A DNA stretch of 64,000 nt from Xanthomarina gelatinilytica. Its GTDB lineage: Bacteria; Bacteroidota; Bacteroidia; Flavobacteriales; Flavobacteriaceae. The translations under genes and the position numbers were made by a program. Below, one piece after another: positions 55,701 to 63,064 of the stretch; the stretch's first letter is position 1, and each line of letters begins with the position of its first letter. The stretch is from NCBI RefSeq assembly GCF_000348685.1, contig NZ_ANLA01000005.1:62001-126000 (forward strand). Reading direction: 5' to 3'. The notes under the pieces were generated by a model. The model was not told the origin of the DNA. It did no database searches and was given only the letters and a program-made list of their open reading frames with translations.

Positions 55701-56008
55701 TACTGGTTTAATTCTTTTCCAAAGGTTTCGGCTCGTTTTATGGCCACATCGTGATTTCCATTGGCCAATTTTAAACTGCCTACCAGAGCGATGTATTTTA
55801 TTAAACTGTCTGTATTTTTTTCCGTGCGATACCTATCAAGTTGTTTCTCTAACTCAATTCTAGCTTCTGTCATTGCCTCTTTGTCCAAAAGTTTTTGAAT
55901 ATAAGCAATGTTTTGAATGTCTGACCCTTGGGACCAAGTGGTATGAAAACTACCTATAAATAGCAAAACAACAAAGATGGTTACTACGTCTTTAAAAATT
56001 GTTTTCAT
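52763..56008 (-). CDS. Exported, membrane-anchored TPR-CHAT (caspase-like) protease
   Basis: The 1081-residue protein has a signal peptide (KDVVTIFVVLLFIGSFHTTWS), about 500 residues of tetratricopeptide helices (e.g. DISGIYHNLGYLASNLGDMAMAK), a linker, and a CHAT domain at about 750-1040. The catalytic dyad is visible: His907 in HIGTHAES and Cys956 in LTACETGKPSYQAGEGM, followed by the family-typical SLWKVDEQSSAEIIELFY. A C-terminal helix (about 1057-1075) precedes RQGNK, so both TPR and CHAT should face the periplasm with the tail in the cytoplasm. It is the last gene after sigma and anti-sigma genes, 11 bases downstream, so the three are one operon. Proteolysis of a partner is inferred. 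Confidence 0.88.
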   Translation of the reverse strand: MKTIFKDVVTIFVVLLFIGSFHTTWSQGSDIQNIAYIQKLLDKEAMTEARIELEKQLDRYRTEKNTDSLIKYIALVGSLKLANGNHDVAIKRAETFGKELNQYQIPFVDKEVLLELAWIYDDAGYTKRAYTTVEKALEIAKQIEDPRKADISGIYHNLGYLASNLGDMAMAKALYTMSIKTMEKEQTKDYESLHKTYNALGGMMWYSAKLDSSLYYFNQAYKMLEQVEKNPMNSYYRPALVKMNMAVLNHALGHVDDAIQASKEVIASFQTFIEISTDESKKLRALKHQLAAIDNLGSFYHSIGEFERADELISYSYRKKLKTLAPEDNNITISQIISAQAKMGLRDFNAANNLIDQALYRINTSKNTQFYWHASALSTKATISDELGDFKNAKKYFLEADSLYRQSLGKNEYTRDYLDELIDMSLFYAKIQDTEKAISLAEECYHFIKTSDFNNTLQGFHHILNLAEVHFKLKHYKDAQAYSNEALNMLNNKNLTTTNFTDSIQIQYRKPKALLINAKSSYYLNTNKTDTFLKELLNQLNDGIAILNQRKEIIKSYDDLSLLITENNELFDFSKQILLDLFNLTDNQAYLSKFLTLHESSVYNRIRSRLNLKNNLAFANIPKEIIARETYLKSKMNASIESATDGSFETFFNTNSNWNSFLDSLKNNYPKYYKMRYASIEEPLNKLHKHIPENTTVVRYVFNDNNLYAIVLTENGKQIFKLNYKTAKNNILKLTENPFQIKSNGIHLYNLYKTLWKPLEPAIATKKVIIIPDGELFNLSFEMLTDKAIQSYSEFTTNSLLAKHIVSYNYSLFLLGNETKTIGYKENFIAFVPEFNDKMKEEYQIKIKDSIDLDKAYLTLLPQPFTKDLAEKSSHLFNGDSFLNENSTEHIFKNSAKEHKIIHIGTHAESNNLSPELSRLVFAKSTDASSKEDGYLYTYEIYNINLSSNLAILTACETGKPSYQAGEGMISLAHAFNYAGSESILTSLWKVDEQSSAEIIELFYKNIKNGMDKDLALQQAKLSYLTTAKGRTMNPQYWAGLVLIGDTSPINLTTSNNYLYWILGFAILSILLIILKRQGNK

Positions 56009-56019
56009 AATAGGTAAGG

Positions 56020-56757
56020 TTAATCCTCTAACTCAGAAAGTATGGTTTTGCTATCAGCCATATTGCTTTGTTTAAGGGTTTCTTTTGCAAGTTCTATTTT
56101 GTTATTTTTCAAATAGGCTAATCCCAAGTAATAAAAAGCATCATTTTTAAAAGCACTTTCTTTAAGTTCCGTTACTTTTTCCAAGTAGCTAATGGCTGTG
56201 GTTGTTTCTCCCTTGGCCAAATAAGCCGAACCCATAAAATAATTAAGCGTATCGTTTTCAGGTTTGTTTGTTAACAAGGGTTGCCATTTGTTAATGGCCA
56301 ATTGGTAGTCCTGTCTTTTGTAATTTACCATGGCATCATAAAACACAAAATTGTCTTGAGTGCTCATGGTAGTTGGTAAACCTGGATCTGGAGCGTAATA
56401 TTTGCTGTATAATTTAGAGTTGGAATTTCCGTTGAAAAACCAGAAACTTCCAACAGCAATTATTACTGCTGCAGCTGCTACCCACTTCCTAAAGTCCAAA
56501 TGTCTTACTTTTGAAGGTTGTTCCATAGGGCTTTTGGTATCTGGGAGTTCGTTATGGAATGTCTCAATTTTCTCTGTTAGAGCTTGTGTTTCTATCCCTA
56601 AAAGCAAAGTTTTGATATCTTCCACCTGATTTTTAAAATCGGGATTATTGTTAAGTTTTTCTTCAAAACCGGCTAGTTCATCAGGTGTCATATTATTATT
56701 GATATAACGCTCAATGTATTCTAATTCCTCTTGGGTTATGTTGTAATTTGGGTTCAT
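56020..56757 (-). CDS. Membrane-spanning TPR protein, probable anti-sigma factor
   Basis: The 245-residue product has a cytoplasmic-looking N-terminal part of about 88 residues (ITQEELEYIERYINNNMTPDEL, then FEEKLNNNPDFKNQVED), which resembles the start of Bacteroidota anti-sigma proteins. One membrane helix lies at about 91-108 (KWVAAAAVIIAVGSFWFF), and a C-terminal domain of about three TPRs (YQLAINKWQPLL, GSAYLAKGETTTAISYLEKV, YYLGLAYLKNNKIELAKETL). With the usual topology the TPRs face the periplasm. It lies 4 bases after the ECF sigma gene and 11 before the CHAT gene. Anti-sigma function is inferred from position and shape; no zinc motif is present. Confidence 0.75.
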   Translation of the reverse strand: MNPNYNITQEELEYIERYINNNMTPDELAGFEEKLNNNPDFKNQVEDIKTLLLGIETQALTEKIETFHNELPDTKSPMEQPSKVRHLDFRKWVAAAAVIIAVGSFWFFNGNSNSKLYSKYYAPDPGLPTTMSTQDNFVFYDAMVNYKRQDYQLAINKWQPLLTNKPENDTLNYFMGSAYLAKGETTTAISYLEKVTELKESAFKNDAFYYLGLAYLKNNKIELAKETLKQSNMADSKTILSELED

Positions 56758-56761
56758 GCTA

Positions 56762-57337
56762 TTATCTCTTTTTCAAGGCCAATTCTCTTAATTTTTGCAT
56801 GCATCTATATTTTTTGTTTCTGGTAGATGCTGCGTCCAATTGCAGCTCTTCTGCAATGGTGTTCATGGATTTTTTTTCAAAATAAAATTTTGTCAATAAA
56901 TCTTTGCAAGGCAAGCCTAAGTCTTTAAAGGCTTGCATGACACCTTGTAATCGGTTTTCTTTTAAAATGTCATCATGGGATTCTTGGGTTTCTTTGTTTG
57001 AAATTTCAAAATGATTTAATTTAGAGGCAACCACTGTTTTTTTATAATGTTTAGAGCGTAAATGGTCCATCCACTTGTTTTTGGAAATGGTGTATAAATA
57101 ACCGTTTAAGGAATGATTGTTTTGTGGTGTGAACTTGTTGGTTTTTACATTGTTCCAAACTGTTATAAAAGCTTCTTGATAAACATCCTTTGCATGTTCC
57201 TTAGTGCCACTGTTTTTTAAAACAAAAGCTTCCACTTTATGAAAATTGCTTTGATACAGTGATTTTAAAACACGCTCATCATTGTTTTTTATGAGCTCTA
57301 TAATTTGCGAGCTGTTTATATCTGTAAGTGTATTCAA
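56762..57337 (-). CDS. ECF-type RNA polymerase sigma factor
   Basis: This 191-residue protein has sigma region 2 (VEAFVLKNSGTKEHAKDVYQ, EAFITVWNNV, LNGYLYTISKNKWMDHLRSK) and region 4 with a helix-turn-helix (KSMNTIAEELQLDAASTRNKKYRCMQKL split over the two helices), separated by a linker and lacking regions 1 and 3. The start is TTG at 57337: upstream there is an in-frame stop with no ATG. A TATCTTTA element (57366-57373, minus strand) is a one-mismatch -7 match. Its targets are unknown; control of its own operon is the simplest guess. Confidence 0.88.
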   Translation of the reverse strand: MNTLTDINSSQIIELIKNNDERVLKSLYQSNFHKVEAFVLKNSGTKEHAKDVYQEAFITVWNNVKTNKFTPQNNHSLNGYLYTISKNKWMDHLRSKHYKKTVVASKLNHFEISNKETQESHDDILKENRLQGVMQAFKDLGLPCKDLLTKFYFEKKSMNTIAEELQLDAASTRNKKYRCMQKLRELALKKR

Positions 57338-57440
57338 GTGATTTTCAATTTTCTGTATCTTATATTAAAGATAGTAGAAAGTTGCAATATGTCACATCAT
57401 TTTTGACGAACTGTATTTTATTAAGTTAAAATGAAATTTT

Positions 57441-58583
57441 TTAATAACCATTATCAGTTTCTTCCAAGTGTTGCCAATTATAGTTGTTGGTAGTGTTGTC
57501 TGTATTTGGATTCCATAACGAATTGTCTGTTGCTATATAATCGTTATTATGGTTCATCCATACATTGTTTTCATAGCCATCTACTTTATAAATGTTTCCA
57601 GAGGCATCTGTCATGTTTCTTCTTTCGTAAATACCATCTATATATTTTGCATGACCAGCATCAGATGCTGCCTGATTGCTTCTCCAAGCATTGTATTGGT
57701 TGTCCATAGCCTGACTTCTGGCTCTTCCTGCCGCCAGGATTTGCTGTCCTTGTGCCTGGATGCTTGCCATGCGTTGTTGGTGTGCAGCATTGCTTTGTTG
57801 AGCTGCTTGCGCATAATATTGATTGTTTGTCTGGACCCATTGCGGATTTATCTGGAAGTTTATCAAGGCATTTATATAGGTGTTTTTGGCACTCTCGTAT
57901 TCAGCTTTTGGCGCTTCCAAACTGTTTAGGGTGTAGCCCCAATCCAATCCACCAATGCTGGTATATTGCGCTATGAAATAACGAACAATTACCATGGATA
58001 ACTTGCCATCTGGACCTTCCCACTCTGTAACCACACAATCTGTTTGTCTTTGTTCTGGTGTGGATTTAAACAAATAACTGTTAAATTGTTTATCAAATTG
58101 AGCCAGTTGAGGTAATGGAAATTGATTGATGTATCTACCTCCTTGAGATTCTATAAAGGGTTTTAATTCTTCATTTATAAGTAGCTGTAAACTTTTTATT
58201 GGTTTTACATTGCCTCCACTTTGCAAGGTAAATTGATTCCTTTGTGGACTGTTTGAATAAAAGAACGAATTGAAAATCTCGTTGTAAACTTTCACACCAT
58301 TGGGCGCTTCAAATAAAATGTTTTCGGCATTTGCTTCTTTTTTTTTCCAAGTGCTTGGAATTGGCATAACTCCAATGGGCATCCCAAATTGTTTGTTCAT
58401 CACGTAATAAGGTTTCAAACCTTGGTTTCCAGTGTTGTTTTGTTCGGAAATGGCTGCTTGGTCGTTCAGTTTGTTTTCGGTATCAAAACTGTATTCTTGC
58501 AGTGTGGTGTTCTCTTTATCTTCGCCACAGGAATTTAGTAAAATAAGGATAAAAAGTAACCAAAGGATGTTAAAGCGTTTCAT
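57441..58583 (-). CDS. Lipoprotein of unknown function upstream of the sigma/CHAT operon
   Basis: The 380-residue product has a lipoprotein signal (FNILWLLFILILLNSC, then GEDKEN). A globular middle part starts FGMPIGVMPIPSTWKKK and includes VVTEWEGPDGKLSMVIVRYF. A Gln/Ala-rich helical part (about 255-310: QYYAQAAQQSNAAHQQRMA, QAQGQQILAAGRARSQAMDN) probably forms a coiled coil, and the Asn/Tyr/Trp-rich end reads YKVDGYENNVWMNHNNDY. I recognise no family. It is on the same strand as, and 103 bases ahead of, the ECF sigma gene, so it could be part of that system or a target of it. Confidence 0.78.
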   Translation of the reverse strand: MKRFNILWLLFILILLNSCGEDKENTTLQEYSFDTENKLNDQAAISEQNNTGNQGLKPYYVMNKQFGMPIGVMPIPSTWKKKEANAENILFEAPNGVKVYNEIFNSFFYSNSPQRNQFTLQSGGNVKPIKSLQLLINEELKPFIESQGGRYINQFPLPQLAQFDKQFNSYLFKSTPEQRQTDCVVTEWEGPDGKLSMVIVRYFIAQYTSIGGLDWGYTLNSLEAPKAEYESAKNTYINALINFQINPQWVQTNNQYYAQAAQQSNAAHQQRMASIQAQGQQILAAGRARSQAMDNQYNAWRSNQAASDAGHAKYIDGIYERRNMTDASGNIYKVDGYENNVWMNHNNDYIATDNSLWNPNTDNTTNNYNWQHLEETDNGY

Positions 58584-58674
58584 AATGTTCGTGTTATATA
58601 AACATATCGAAACACGTTACAAATGTCATCACAAAAGATGTTTAAATTTTACAAATATTTTTCAAATTAAGAAT

Positions 58675-59133
58675 TTATGACAACATCAAGGCTTTAGAAG
58701 TTTTGATTTGAGGTTGAAATTGAAATAATTGGTTACAATCCATAACATCTGGCATGTTGTCTAGTTTACACAGGAATTGTACTACAGCCGAAAGCCCTAA
58801 AAACAAAACCTCTTTATCTGTAGGGTTTTTAGGTTTTTTGTTATTATGATGAAGAGGCAATTGATAGCCACAAGCTTTTAAAAATTGGGCTTCTATATGC
58901 AACAATTCCAATGGGGAATAGCCATTGAAGGTTTTGCCGAATTTTTGATTTACCATTCCTATGTAATTTAATGTGGTGGAACCATGATTGTCTGAAAGGT
59001 GTTTCCAAGCATCTGTATGGTCCAAAATATTCCCAACGGCACATTGTTTGCAACACTCTGGATTTAAGGTGTTGTTGTGGAAAGCTGTGTATAGTTTTTG
59101 TATGGCTAAGTCTAATCTTTTTGTTGTTTTCAT
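58675..59133 (-). CDS. Conserved-looking flavobacterial protein with Cys cluster
   Basis: The 152-residue cytoplasmic protein starts TTKRLDLAIQKLYTAFHNN and has the cysteine cluster NPECCKQCAVGNIL, then WKHLSDNHGSTTLNYIG and YSPLELLHIEAQFLKACGY. I recall near-identical proteins in Flavobacteriaceae, often labelled NQR subunit F because they sit near nqr genes. The sequence shows no NqrF domain, so that label looks wrong. The three nearby cysteines could bind a metal or cluster. The ATG at 59133 is preferred over a TTG 69 bases upstream. Confidence 0.75.
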   Translation of the reverse strand: MKTTKRLDLAIQKLYTAFHNNTLNPECCKQCAVGNILDHTDAWKHLSDNHGSTTLNYIGMVNQKFGKTFNGYSPLELLHIEAQFLKACGYQLPLHHNNKKPKNPTDKEVLFLGLSAVVQFLCKLDNMPDVMDCNQLFQFQPQIKTSKALMLS

Positions 59134-59296
59134 AGTTTTAGCTTTAAAGTTTGGAACAATAAGATACAAATTTTGATGGAAAAGGAAACGGTTTAAATAC
59201 AACTTTAACTAGAAGTATTTGAAAAAAGCGTTTGAAATTTATGAATATTTTGAGTTAAACTATTTTTAAATCTGCTGAAGACAAATTTTTTAATAG

Positions 59297-59304
59297 TAAT
59301 TTTG
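59297..59304 (+). promoter_or_regulatory. -7 element just before the ORF at 59309
   Basis: TAATTTTG fully matches TAnnTTTG but ends only 4 bases before the ATG. With the usual spacing the transcript would start at or very near the ATG. No -33 TTG is apparent. Confidence 0.45.
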
Positions 59305-59308
59305 TGGT

Positions 59309-59686
59309 ATGAAAAAAGCACTTTCAGCACAGGAATTACATTATCTGGCCATGAACCACGTTGGGAAGGAATTGGAAGCTCGTGGTTTTGAATTTATAGC
59401 TGTAAACAGTAAATTAAAAAAACATCCGCAATTTGTATGTATGGACAAGACCAAACAATATTATTTTGTAATTGTTCGTGCAGTGATTTTACCTGAAAAC
59501 CCTAATAATTATGACGTGGTTTGGATGGAATCCTTTAAAAAACACGCCATGGAAAAAGACGCCAAGGTCTTGTATGCAGGTGTAGGACTGGGTAACCCTC
59601 AAGGCGAAGACTTGCCAATTTATTTAAACGAAGAATACTTGATTGAATACAATGGCATTCAAGTAGTAGAAACAAATTTAAATTAG
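59309..59686 (+). CDS. Small conserved-looking protein upstream of apbE
   Basis: The 125-residue cytoplasmic protein has alternating helices and strands: LSAQELHYLAMNHVGKELEARGFEF, QFVCMDKTKQYYFVIVRAVI, YDVVWMESFKKHAMEK, ending EYLIEYNGIQVVE. It resembles a restriction-endonuclease-like or PDDEXK-like alpha/beta arrangement only loosely. I do not recognise a defined family. It lies 7 bases before apbE on the same strand, and a role connected to NQR assembly is conceivable from the context alone. Confidence 0.75.
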   Translation: MKKALSAQELHYLAMNHVGKELEARGFEFIAVNSKLKKHPQFVCMDKTKQYYFVIVRAVILPENPNNYDVVWMESFKKHAMEKDAKVLYAGVGLGNPQGEDLPIYLNEEYLIEYNGIQVVETNLN

Positions 59687-59693
59687 CTTTAAG

Positions 59694-60725
59694 ATGAACA
59701 ATGAAAGATTAGGGACTCGTTGTTGTTTCGCTCATAGCGAGAAATCTTCTTATTTCACATTAGTATTACTGGCATTCTTTTTATTGGTTTCCTGTAATAA
59801 AGAACCAAAAAACACCAAGTTGTCCGGAGCTGTTTTTGGGACATCCTATTCTGTGATTTACGATTCAGGAATAAATTACCAAAAACAATTTGATAGTTTG
59901 TTTTATGTCATCAACAAATCCATGTCAACATATCAGGCCAATTCAGACATTTCAAAAATAAATAGGAATGAAGCTTTTGCGATAGATGAGCATTTTGCAA
60001 AGGTATTTGATGCTTCAAAAGACATTTACAAGCAAACCCATGGTGTTTTTGATCCAACCATTGGTGCAGTGGTCAATGCTTGGGATTTTGGTCCTGAAGG
60101 ACATATAGAACGTTTGGATAGTTTAAAGATAGATAGTTTGATGCTTAGTGTTGGCCTGGACAAGGTAAACAGGCAAGGTCTAAGCATAAAAAAACAAAAC
60201 CCCAAAACATTTATTGATTTTAACGCCATTGCCAAAGGGTATGGCGTGGATGTTATAGGCCTGTTTTTGGAAAGCAAAAACATCTCTAATTATTTGGTGG
60301 AAATAGGTGGTGAAATTAGGGCTCGAGGAAAAAATTTGGATAAACAGTCTGCTTGGAAAGTAGGTGTGGAAGAACCGCATTTTGATGGATCGCAATCTGT
60401 TTTAAAAGCTATTTCCATTCACAATGAAGCCATGGCGACTTCTGGGACTTACAGAAAGTTTAAAACCGATGCCAATGGCCATAAATACTCTCATATTATA
60501 GATACGCAAACAGGTTATCCCAGCAAAACCAATTTATTGAGTGTTTCGGTTATTGCCAAGGATTGCATGACGGCCGATGCTTATGCCACAGCTTTTAAGG
60601 CCATGGGAATTGATGCCGTTAAGGATTTTTTAAAAACACATCCAGAATTAAAGGTGTTTTTAATTTTTGAAAACGACAGCAAGGAATTGGAAACCTTGTC
60701 CTTAAATGGGTTTCCTGAGAGTTGA
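59694..60725 (+). CDS. apbE: FAD:protein FMN transferase ApbE (lipoprotein)
   Basis: ApbE attaches FMN to threonines of NqrB and NqrC in the periplasm. The 343-residue product has a lipoprotein signal ending LLAFFLLVSC, then the FAD-binding core: VFGTSYSVIY, MSTYQANSDISKINRN, HGVFDPTIGAVVNAW, FNAIAKGYGVDVIG, VEIGGEIRARGKN, EAMATSGTYRKF, and the metal-binding DCMTADAYATAFKAMG. The first 17 codons (NNERLGTRCCFAHSEKSS) are unlike a normal signal-peptide start and overlap a short hairpin repeat (GTTTCGCTCATAGCGAGAAA), so either a repeat has altered the N-terminus or the start is inside. It follows the small ORF by 7 bases. Confidence 0.94.
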   Translation: MNNERLGTRCCFAHSEKSSYFTLVLLAFFLLVSCNKEPKNTKLSGAVFGTSYSVIYDSGINYQKQFDSLFYVINKSMSTYQANSDISKINRNEAFAIDEHFAKVFDASKDIYKQTHGVFDPTIGAVVNAWDFGPEGHIERLDSLKIDSLMLSVGLDKVNRQGLSIKKQNPKTFIDFNAIAKGYGVDVIGLFLESKNISNYLVEIGGEIRARGKNLDKQSAWKVGVEEPHFDGSQSVLKAISIHNEAMATSGTYRKFKTDANGHKYSHIIDTQTGYPSKTNLLSVSVIAKDCMTADAYATAFKAMGIDAVKDFLKTHPELKVFLIFENDSKELETLSLNGFPES

Positions 60726-60945
60726 ATACCGTAAAACAGTTTGGACTTTGTCTTGGTTATAAGGATTTTACCAAAAAATATTCTTTATTATTTATGTGAG
60801 ATGTCATTTAAAAGAAGAATTTAACATTTTGCCGAAAAATTTTAAATTCTTGGTTTTTCCTACAAAACTTCTCTTATTTTAGTTGGTAACTTGTTGATAT
60901 GTTGACGCTAACACATATTTTTTTGCTAAACTAAATATTACATTA

Positions 60946-62232
60946 ATGAAATCCCTCTTTATCACCTTTTTTCTTCTTATCGGTATTTTTTCCATTCATT
61001 CACAGACAGAACAAGAAATTGGATCTGTTTACATAAAAAGAGCTGAAGAAAGCTTTAAGGAGGGGAATATGGATGAAGCTAGGGATTATTTTAAAAAAGC
61101 CAGACAATATATCAAAGAAATAGAGGACAGCAAAGTGGCCAGGATAGGAGCGCTTTTAAGTGATGATATAGGAGATTATCAAAAAGCACAAATTCTTACC
61201 AAGCGCTATTTTGATTTAAACCCGGAGAAATCTACAGATGAATATTTGGAGATGCTGGAATTATATGTTCATATTGAAGAAGCTTTGGAAGCTAAAAAAA
61301 TAGAACAGATAAAAATAGCCGAAGAACAAATTCGTGAAGAAAATAAACAAAAACGTTTGGATTCCCTTACCAATGTTTGGACTCAAAGATCCAATATGTT
61401 TTACTTAAACATAGATAGTATAGGTACTTTTAACCAATACAATGTTGCCATTTATAAACTTGAAGACCATATAGGTCTTATGGATCACTTGGGGCAGGTT
61501 GTCATTGAAGCGAATACCTATAAACATGCTTTGGATTATGATGGTTACGTGCTGTTTATGGACGATAAAATAAAACCCACCCGATTATTTTGCTATAATG
61601 CTTCTACCAAAAAAGGATATCAGCTTCCAAGCATAACCCAATTCGACCCTCAAGCTTACGATTATGGAAAGGTGATGTTGCCAAGAGCGAATGGTTTACT
61701 GGTTGCTTATCCCAACAACGCCTCCAATGTGCTAATTTTTAATTTGAATGCGCAGGAATTTCAAAAAGGTTTAGATAAAAAAGAATATTTAAAAACACTC
61801 AAAAAAAACGATATCATAGAAAAATACAACAATGATCTTCAAATTAAAATTGAAAAAAACTGGTACGAATTAGGAGATGCCTTAGGAGGAGGGATTCATC
61901 CATTATACGAACACAAAACAAAACTCTACGGGTTTTTAAATACGTTTAATGGAACGGTTTATACCTCTAATTATTATAGCCATTTTGGCGCTTTCTGTAA
62001 TGGGAAATTTCAAATTGTAGAAAATAACAAACATCTATGGATGGATGTTGAAGGATTGAAATACGAAGATAATGAGAATGAAAGTGGTGCTTATTCTGGA
62101 GCATCAACTTTTGTAAAAGACAATACTGGAAAATATAAAATCGTTCAAAAAGTTGATGGTAAAAACAAATTGGTTTATGGAGATGAACAATTGCCAATGC
62201 TGAACGATTTTTTGGCACAACAATCCAATTAA
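60946..62232 (+). CDS. Exported protein with N-terminal TPRs, function unknown
   Basis: The 428-residue product has a signal peptide (KSLFITFFLLIGIFSIHSQ), TPR-like helices at about residues 25-115 (YIKRAEESFKEGNMDEARDYFKKA, LLSDDIGDYQKAQILTKRYF), a charged coiled coil (about 115-140, KKIEQIKIAEEQIREENKQ), and a beta-rich C-terminal half (DHIGLMDHLGQVVIEANTY, GVLFM-type strands, GNGKFQIV-type repeats) that may be a propeller. I recognise no family. Its own promoter is not obvious in the 220-base upstream gap, which otherwise shows nothing I can support. Confidence 0.78.
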   Translation: MKSLFITFFLLIGIFSIHSQTEQEIGSVYIKRAEESFKEGNMDEARDYFKKARQYIKEIEDSKVARIGALLSDDIGDYQKAQILTKRYFDLNPEKSTDEYLEMLELYVHIEEALEAKKIEQIKIAEEQIREENKQKRLDSLTNVWTQRSNMFYLNIDSIGTFNQYNVAIYKLEDHIGLMDHLGQVVIEANTYKHALDYDGYVLFMDDKIKPTRLFCYNASTKKGYQLPSITQFDPQAYDYGKVMLPRANGLLVAYPNNASNVLIFNLNAQEFQKGLDKKEYLKTLKKNDIIEKYNNDLQIKIEKNWYELGDALGGGIHPLYEHKTKLYGFLNTFNGTVYTSNYYSHFGAFCNGKFQIVENNKHLWMDVEGLKYEDNENESGAYSGASTFVKDNTGKYKIVQKVDGKNKLVYGDEQLPMLNDFLAQQSN

Positions 62233-62233
62233 C

Positions 62234-62257
62234 AAAGGTTTATGCAACCCTTTTTTT
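62234..62257 (+). terminator. Weak terminator after the TPR protein gene
   Basis: AAAGGTT and AACC(C)TTT flank a short loop and lead into seven T. The stem is short and has one unpaired base. Confidence 0.5.
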
Positions 62258-62258
62258 G

Positions 62259-63026
62259 TTAGGGTTTAAATACCACTGGAATAATTTCGCCTTTGGCTAA
62301 ACAATATTTAAGGATGTCGCTTTTGGAAAGGGTTGCTGTGTAATCCACTTCTTCAACTTTAAAACCAATGCTTCTAAGTTTATCAAAATAATCCCGACCA
62401 TAAATCCTAACATGGTCATACTGTCCAAAGATTTTAGCTCGCTCTTTTTTATTGGTTATGGTATTGTCTTCAAAAGTTTTTGCCCTGGATAGATCTTGAG
62501 GGATTTGAAACACACCAAAACCACCTGGTTTTAAAATTCTGTATAGTTCCTGCATGGCTTTGGTGTCGTCTGGAATATGTTCCAATACATGGTTACAGAG
62601 AATAACATCAAATTCATTATCCTTGAACGGAAGTTTGCAAATATCTGCTTTTACATCAGCCAATGGCGAGTTTAAATCGGTTGTCACATATTCCAGGTTT
62701 TTCATTTTTCTAAAGCGTTTGTAAAAAGCTTGTTCTGGTGCAAAATGAAGGACTTTTAGATTTTTGGAAAAGAATTCTGTGTCGTTTTTCAAATACAACC
62801 ATAAAAGTCTATGACGTTCCAAACTCAAGGTTGAAGGCGAAAGTACATTGTTGCGTTGGTTGCCGTAACCATAAGGCAAAAACATTTTAAAGCTTTTACC
62901 ATCTATGGGATCTAAATATGTGTTGCCTTTTAAAAACCAAGCTAAAACAGGTCTTGCCACATAACTTAACCTGATAAGTATGGGTCTTGGAATGGTGTTT
63001 AGGATGAATTTGAATAGTTTTTTCAT
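62259..63026 (-). CDS. Class I SAM-dependent methyltransferase
   Basis: The 255-residue protein has a Rossmann methyltransferase domain at about residues 85-190: VLHFAPEQAFYKRFRKM (motif I without the usual Gly-rich form), YVTTDLNSPLADVKADICKLPF, FDVILCNHVLEHIPDD, and LYRILKPGGFGVFQIP. The N-terminus (KKLFKFILNTIPRPILIRLS) is basic and partly hydrophobic, suggesting membrane association. The substrate cannot be read; a link to glycan or lipid modification is only suggested. The ATG at 63026 is chosen; the frame stays open upstream but the added residues are unconserved. Confidence 0.85.
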   Translation of the reverse strand: MKKLFKFILNTIPRPILIRLSYVARPVLAWFLKGNTYLDPIDGKSFKMFLPYGYGNQRNNVLSPSTLSLERHRLLWLYLKNDTEFFSKNLKVLHFAPEQAFYKRFRKMKNLEYVTTDLNSPLADVKADICKLPFKDNEFDVILCNHVLEHIPDDTKAMQELYRILKPGGFGVFQIPQDLSRAKTFEDNTITNKKERAKIFGQYDHVRIYGRDYFDKLRSIGFKVEEVDYTATLSKSDILKYCLAKGEIIPVVFKP

Positions 63027-63064
63027 AGTTGTTTCGCAGAGGTACTCAGGGATTTCACAGAGAA

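Noticed and set aside
52763-57337. Calling the TPR-CHAT/sigma operon a CRISPR-associated (type III-E) module
   Set aside because: No gRAMP/Cas7-11-like gene, array or Csx31-like gene is present, and the CHAT protein has a signal peptide and a membrane anchor, unlike cytoplasmic Csx29.
58675-59133. NQR subunit F annotation for the small Cys-cluster protein
   Set aside because: It has no ferredoxin, FAD or NADH motifs; the true nqrF is at 47249-48568.
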